A stretch of DNA of 10,546 nt from a bacterium (GTDB lineage Bacteria > Verrucomicrobiota > Verrucomicrobiae > Limisphaerales > J093): assembly GCA_021839785.1 (NCBI GenBank), contig JAKCAB010000424.1, forward strand, positions 1 through 10,546. Reading direction: 5' to 3'. The translations under genes and the position numbers were made by a program. Positions 6,987 through 10,546 of the stretch are shown here, in pieces. The notes below the pieces were generated by a model that was not told where the DNA came from, made no database searches, and saw nothing but the letters and a program-made list of their open reading frames with translations. Within the stretch, counting starts at the first letter, position 1. Each line of letters starts with the position of its first letter.

Positions 6987-8168
6987 ATGGCGACAGGATG
7001 GCAACGTTTTCGCCGTTTGTGCGGCAGGCCGGCGGGCCGGCTGGTCTGCTGGTTTGGATTGTTCACGCTCCTGGTGGTGATCGATGCCGTGCAGCTTTAC
7101 GCCGGCCAACGCTTCGAGGACTTCACCATCACCTGGCCCACCGCTCTGCGGCGCGGCTGCGAGAGCAATTACACCATGGCCGTGCTCGGCCTGGGCGTGC
7201 TGTGGCTGGCGCGCCGCTTTCCGTTCGACCGGGCGCACGGCTGGCGCTGGTTCGCGCGCCACTTCGGCCTGGCGCTGGTTTACGCGGCGGTGTACAGCGC
7301 CACCTACGCGTTGCTGGTGAACGGCCAGATGTCGGTGAAAGGAAAAGTGTTCGTCTTCCCGGAGACGTTCAAGAAGCTGATCGTTTTCTACACTTACGGG
7401 AACGTCGGTTTCTACTGGCTGGTCGTGCTGGCCCATCACGGGTGGCACTACTATCAGCGGTATCGGGAGCGCGAGCGGCGCACGGTCGAACTCGAAGGCC
7501 AGCTCGCCCGCGCCCAGCTCCAGGCGCTGCGAATGCAACTCAACCCGCACTTCCTGTTCAATGCGCTCAACACCGTCGCCGCGTTGATCCACGAGCAGCC
7601 CGAGATCGCCGACCGCACGGTCACGCGCCTGAGCGAATTGCTGCGGGTCAGTCTCGACCGGAGCAACGACCAGGAGATTCCGCTCGGGCAGGAACTCGAT
7701 TTTCTCGACCGCTACCTCGAGATCGAACAGACCCGTTTCGGCGACCGCCTTCACGTGACGATCGAGGTGCCGGATGCGCTCAAGGAAGCGTTCGTGCCCG
7801 CGCTGGTGCTCCAACCGATCGTGGAAAACGCCATCCGCCACGGCATCGAGGAACGGGAGACCGGCGGGCGGATCGTGATCCGGGCGGCGCGCCGCGACGG
7901 CCAGCTCGAACTGACCGTGACCGACAACGGGCCGGGCCTGGCGGCCGGCGAAACAACCTTCAAACGCGAAGGCATTGGCCTGTCCAACACCCGCTCGCGG
8001 CTGCGCCACCTCTACGGCGAGTGCCAGGGCCTGGAATTGCGTCCCGCGGAAGGTGGCGGCTTGGAGGTGCGGATTCACCTGCCGCTGCGGACCCCTCGCG
8101 ATCCGGTGCCGCAACCGCAGCACCCCGCCGTGGTCGTCGGCTGCAACCCGCCCCTGCCCTGCTCATGA
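6987..8168 (+). CDS. LytS/YehU-type membrane sensor histidine kinase
   Basis: This 393-residue inner-membrane histidine kinase autophosphorylates on His and passes the phosphate to a response regulator, almost certainly the LytTR protein encoded next. Four hydrophobic segments are predicted (about 19-38, 61-78, 92-111 and 131-150), with no separate sensory domain, so the stimulus is probably sensed in or near the membrane. A charged, coiled-coil-like linker (~155-183) leads to the His_kinase motif MQLNPHFLFNALNTVAALI, with His188 as the phospho-acceptor. The ATPase domain has an N-box, LQPIVENAIRHGIE (Asn281), then TDNGPGL (Asp313) and GIGLSNTRSRL (from 329). A Pro-rich tail of about 25 residues follows the ATPase fold. 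The ATG at 6987 is preferred because the longer TTG start at 6951 falls inside the hairpin at 6938-6960. Its stop overlaps the next start (ATGA), implying translational coupling. The family assignment is firm; the signal is unknown. Confidence 0.95.
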   Translation: MATGWQRFRRLCGRPAGRLVCWFGLFTLLVVIDAVQLYAGQRFEDFTITWPTALRRGCESNYTMAVLGLGVLWLARRFPFDRAHGWRWFARHFGLALVYAAVYSATYALLVNGQMSVKGKVFVFPETFKKLIVFYTYGNVGFYWLVVLAHHGWHYYQRYRERERRTVELEGQLARAQLQALRMQLNPHFLFNALNTVAALIHEQPEIADRTVTRLSELLRVSLDRSNDQEIPLGQELDFLDRYLEIEQTRFGDRLHVTIEVPDALKEAFVPALVLQPIVENAIRHGIEERETGGRIVIRAARRDGQLELTVTDNGPGLAAGETTFKREGIGLSNTRSRLRHLYGECQGLELRPAEGGGLEVRIHLPLRTPRDPVPQPQHPAVVVGCNPPLPCS

Positions 8169-8971
8169 CCGCGCCCGCACCCATCCGTACCGTGATCGCG
8201 GACGACGAAGCGCCCGCGCGCCTGCGGCTGCGTCACCTGCTCAAAAGCGAGCCTCATTATGCGATCGTGGCGGAAGCCGCGAGCGGCCGGCAGGCAGTGG
8301 AAGCCATCCGCGCGCACGCGCCGGAGCTGGTGTTTCTGGATGTCCAGATGCCCGCGCCCAACGGCTTGCAGGTGTGCGCCGAAATCGGCCCCGAAGCCAT
8401 GCCGGCCGTGGTGTTCGTCACCGCCTACGACCGGTTCGCGCTCCAGGCCTTCGAAGTGCACGCGGTGGGTTATCTGCTCAAGCCGATCGACCGCGAGCGC
8501 TTCCAACAAACGCTCCGGCTGCTGCACACCCGCCTGCGCGGCGGTGCCCGTGCCGCCGGGCCGGATGCCCAGTTGCTCTCGTTGTTGGCGAGTTTGCGGC
8601 GCGCGCCCCGCGGCCTCGACCGCCTGGCCATCAAGGTGGATGGCCGGGTGCTGTTCGTGCGGACCGCGGAGGTCGATTGGCTCGAAGCCGAAGGCAATTA
8701 CGTGCGGCTCCACGTGGGGACGGCCAGCCACCTGTTCCGCGAAACCTTGTCGGCGCTGGAAGCCGACCTGCCGGCGGACCGATTCCTGCGCATCAGCCGC
8801 TCGGCGATCGTGAACCTGGACGCGGTCAAGGAACTCCAGCCGCTTTTCTATGGCGACTACGCGGTCATTCTGCGGGACGGACGGCAACTCACGTTGTCGC
8901 GGAACTACCGGGCGGGCCTGGACCGGCTGTTGACCCGCCGGGGCGGGCGCGCATTGGACGGAGCGGCGTGA
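8165..8971 (+). CDS. LytTR-family response regulator
   Basis: This 268-residue cytoplasmic response regulator has an N-terminal receiver domain (~7-122) and a C-terminal LytTR DNA-binding domain (~153-257). Receiver residues are complete: acidic pair Asp13/Asp14 in VIADDEAP, phospho-acceptor Asp59 in LVFLDVQMP, Thr86 in VFVTAYD, and Lys106 in YLLKPID. LytTR hallmarks are DWLEAEGNYVRLH (171-183), FLRISRSAIVNLDAVKEL (207-224) and LTLSRNYRAGL (242-252). An Ala/Arg-rich linker of about 30 residues joins the domains. The ATG at 8165 overlaps the kinase stop by 4 bases, so the two form a cognate pair of the LytS/LytR (YehU/YehT) type. Such regulators activate or repress promoters by binding direct repeats; I could not identify a convincing site in this window. 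The frame is also open far upstream through the kinase gene, but that part is an Arg/Pro-rich shadow. Confidence 0.96.
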   Translation: MTAPAPIRTVIADDEAPARLRLRHLLKSEPHYAIVAEAASGRQAVEAIRAHAPELVFLDVQMPAPNGLQVCAEIGPEAMPAVVFVTAYDRFALQAFEVHAVGYLLKPIDRERFQQTLRLLHTRLRGGARAAGPDAQLLSLLASLRRAPRGLDRLAIKVDGRVLFVRTAEVDWLEAEGNYVRLHVGTASHLFRETLSALEADLPADRFLRISRSAIVNLDAVKELQPLFYGDYAVILRDGRQLTLSRNYRAGLDRLLTRRGGRALDGAA

Positions 8972-9021
8972 CCACCGTCGTTTCGGATTTACACCTCGTG
9001 TCCGGTTGTTACGCTCGGCTC

Positions 9022-9426
9022 ATGCCTGAAATTGCGGAGTTCGTAAATCGAGGGGCGGCGCAAATCACGCCGGCCATTGTGCAAACCGTCCTGCGCAAAC
9101 TGCCGTTGTGGAAGGCGGAGTTCACGCAGATCAACGCTCCGAAGTACCCGCATCTGGTGCGCCAGCTCGAATTCCTGGCGGACGTGGTGGAAGACGCTGC
9201 CGATGGCGCCTACAAAGAACTGCCTTACGTGGCGCTCGCGGGCGCGGTGTTTGCGCTCGCCTACGCGCACAACAAGCTGGACCTGATCCCGGACAGCAAC
9301 CAGGAGTTCGGGCGGGCGGACGATTCCGCGGTGGTGCGCGCGGTGCTCATCAAGTACGAGAAGGCCTTGTCGCGGTACGCCGCGGCGCGCGGCACCGATT
9401 GGATGCGCATTTCGAGCAAACCATGA
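9022..9426 (+). CDS. YkvA/DUF1232-like protein
   Basis: This 134-residue protein resembles the YkvA (DUF1232) family, whose biochemical role is unknown. The match is centred on a hydrophobic helix and the signature YVALAGAVFALAYAHNKLDL then IPD (69-91), followed by FGRADDSAVVRAVL (96-109). This corresponds to the usual '...Y..sP.DliPD..P.lG..DD..v' pattern, although the segment between IPD and the Asp pair (SNQEFGRA) differs from the common form. The N-terminal ~65 residues are mostly helical and unlike anything I recognise. Start choice: ATG at 9022 begins MPEIAEF. An in-frame GTG at 8968 would overlap the regulator stop as GTGA and add 18 residues; another in-frame GTG is at 8998. Its stop overlaps the next start (ATGA), so it is probably co-translated with its neighbours. 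Confidence 0.75.
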   Translation: MPEIAEFVNRGAAQITPAIVQTVLRKLPLWKAEFTQINAPKYPHLVRQLEFLADVVEDAADGAYKELPYVALAGAVFALAYAHNKLDLIPDSNQEFGRADDSAVVRAVLIKYEKALSRYAAARGTDWMRISSKP

Positions 9427-10546
9427 CGCATTCGACTTTTTGCCTGCTCCGGCCGGCAAAGTCACCCGCCGACGCCCCCGCCGGCGGAACCGCAGCGCCC
9501 GGGGCCAATCGCCCGGTGCTCAGCACGCACGAGAAGGCGCTACAGATCAACCTCGACCAAAGCACCTACGGCGCCTTTGCCGAGATCGGCGCGGGCCAGG
9601 AGGTGGCGCGGTGGTTCTTCCGGGTGGGCGGCGCGGCCGGCACCATCGCCAAAACCATGTCCGCTTACGACATGGCGGTGAGCGACGCCATTTACGGCCC
9701 GTCCGACCGCTACGTGAGCCGGCAGCGGCTCCAGACGATGCTGCAACACGAGTACGACCTGCAGCACGAGCGCTTAAGCAGCCAGCGCGGCGTGAACACG
9801 CGGTTCTTCGTCTTCGCGGACACCGTCGCGGCGCGCAGTTACTCGCGCAACGACGACTGGCATGGCTGGATGGGCATCCGCTTCCAGACCCGGCCGTTGA
9901 CCCCGCCGTCGGACATCATCATCCACGTGCAGATGCACGACCGGGAAAACCTCCAGCAGCAGGAGGCGCTCGGCATCATGGGCGTGAACCTGGTCTATGC
10001 CGCGCTGTACTTGTACGACCAGCCCGAAGTCGCGATCCAGTCGCTCATGGACAACCTCTCGCGCGACCGCGTGGAGGTGGACACGGTGAAGTTCTCCGGA
10101 CCGGACTTCGCCGGGGTGGACAACCGCCTCATGGCGCTCCAGCTCGTCGCCCGCGGATTGACGGACGCCGCCATGTTCACCGCCCAAGGCGAGGTGGTGC
10201 AGGCGGCCGAGGTGCTCTACAAAAAGCCGATTCTCGTCACCCGCGGCAGCTTCCGGCCGGTGACCCGCGCGACCATGGACATGTTCGAGTGCGCGCGCTC
10301 CGAGTTCCTCAATGAGCCGCAGGTCCAGGGTGAGCGCATCGTGGTCCTGGCCGAAATGACGCTCAAAAACCTCGCCGAGGGCGGCGTCATCGACCACAAG
10401 GATTTCCTGGACCGCGTGGACACGCTGGGGGCGCTCGGCCAGACCGTGCTGATCTCCGACTACGCCGAGTTTCACCGGCTGGCCAGCTACCTTTTCCGCT
10501 ACACCAAAAAAATGATCGGTCTCGCCTTGGGCGTGCCGATCCTGCA
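9423..10546 (+). CDS. Conserved protein of unknown function, N-terminal 374 residues (runs off the window)
   Basis: The frame is open from ATG at 9423 to the right edge (374 codons plus 2 bases). After a low-complexity Ala/Pro-rich leader (~10-33) comes a highly patterned core: EKALQINLDQSTYGAFAEIG (37-56), GAGQEVARWFFRVGGAAGTI (56-75), KTMSAYDMAVSDAIYG (77-92), FFVFADTVAARSY (128-140), HGWMGIRFQ (147-155), QQEALGIMGVNLVYAALYLY (179-198), VKFSGPDF (222-229), VDNRLMALQLV (232-242) and ILVTRGSFRPVTRATMDM (270-287). I recall these blocks from a widespread bacterial family that databases leave as hypothetical or label 'TonB-dependent receptor'. Nothing here supports that label: there is no signal peptide, plug or beta-barrel pattern, and the sequence looks like a soluble cytoplasmic protein. 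The start overlaps the YkvA-like stop by 4 bases, which ties it to the two-component cluster. Family recognition is from memory; function is unknown. Confidence 0.85.
   Translation, partial: MTHSTFCLLRPAKSPADAPAGGTAAPGANRPVLSTHEKALQINLDQSTYGAFAEIGAGQEVARWFFRVGGAAGTIAKTMSAYDMAVSDAIYGPSDRYVSRQRLQTMLQHEYDLQHERLSSQRGVNTRFFVFADTVAARSYSRNDDWHGWMGIRFQTRPLTPPSDIIIHVQMHDRENLQQQEALGIMGVNLVYAALYLYDQPEVAIQSLMDNLSRDRVEVDTVKFSGPDFAGVDNRLMALQLVARGLTDAAMFTAQGEVVQAAEVLYKKPILVTRGSFRPVTRATMDMFECARSEFLNEPQVQGERIVVLAEMTLKNLAEGGVIDHKDFLDRVDTLGALGQTVLISDYAEFHRLASYLFRYTKKMIGLALGVPIL

Noticed and set aside
6474..8123. A 549-codon minus-strand open frame across the sensor kinase gene
   Set aside because: The plus strand carries an unambiguous histidine kinase with all its boxes; the antisense product is His/Arg/Gln-rich and featureless.
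6998..8164. Apparent long N-terminal extension of the LytTR regulator through the kinase gene (possible fusion)
   Set aside because: The upstream part is an Arg/Pro-rich out-of-frame reading of the kinase. The receiver domain begins right after ATG 8165, which overlaps the kinase stop as ATGA.
8988..9017. Possible promoter (TTTACA, then TACGCT) just before the YkvA-like ATG
   Set aside because: The -10 match is poor (3 of 6), and the tight stop-start packing makes read-through from the regulator gene more likely.
7975..9021. Apparent long N-terminal extension of the YkvA-like protein through the regulator gene
   Set aside because: It is an out-of-frame reading of the LytTR gene with shadow-like composition; recognisable protein begins near 9022.
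9440..10315. 291-codon plus-strand frame, and a 233-codon minus-strand frame at 9774-10475
   Set aside because: Both overlap the conserved protein read from ATG 9423. Their products are Arg/Gly/Pro-rich or Val/His/Glu-rich shadows.

Overview
The window is GC-rich bacterial DNA with strong G/C preference at third codon positions and compact gene spacing. The best clue to the source is the 1,697-residue secreted protein at 419-5512. It combines lamin-tail, chitobiase-like and CotH-kinase modules with an Asp-rich calcium-loop segment and an '...RFYRLV...' C-terminal module, a style common in Verrucomicrobiota (Limisphaerales/Pedosphaera-like) and related PVC bacteria. That assignment is an inference; no rRNA or other phylogenetic marker is present. 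No tRNA, rRNA, CRISPR array, insertion sequence, integrase or phage gene was seen.

Layout. (1) 1-308: the 3' end of a polyprenyl diphosphate synthase gene (farnesyl/geranylgeranyl type), cut by the window edge. (2) 419-5512: one very large gene for an exported CotH-kinase multidomain protein. (3) 5592-6374, minus strand and convergent with the giant gene: a soluble protein made of two GspF/PilC-like (T2SSF) helical domains with the usual membrane segments missing. (4) 6564-6899, divergent from it: a small orphan protein with one predicted membrane helix. (5) 6987-10546 (right edge): a tightly overlapping cluster. It encodes a LytS/YehU-type membrane sensor histidine kinase, a LytTR response regulator, a YkvA/DUF1232-like protein and the N-terminal 374 residues of a well-conserved protein of unknown function. 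Neighbouring genes overlap at ATGA, GTGA (or a 50-bp gap, depending on the start chosen) and ATGA.

How they may work together. The kinase and regulator form a complete two-component pair: four membrane helices plus a His-kinase/ATPase core signalling to a receiver plus LytTR DNA-binding domain. Stop-start overlaps suggest that the YkvA-like protein and the conserved protein are co-transcribed and translationally coupled with this pair. The prenyl synthase, the giant CotH protein, the GspF-like protein and the small membrane protein look like independent units. Almost no start codon in the window has a recognisable Shine-Dalgarno sequence.

Nothing in the window is clearly a new defence or mobile system. 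The most unusual items are the membrane-less tandem GspF-domain protein, the giant lamin-tail/CotH protein, and the association of a LytS/LytTR pair with YkvA and a conserved uncharacterised protein.
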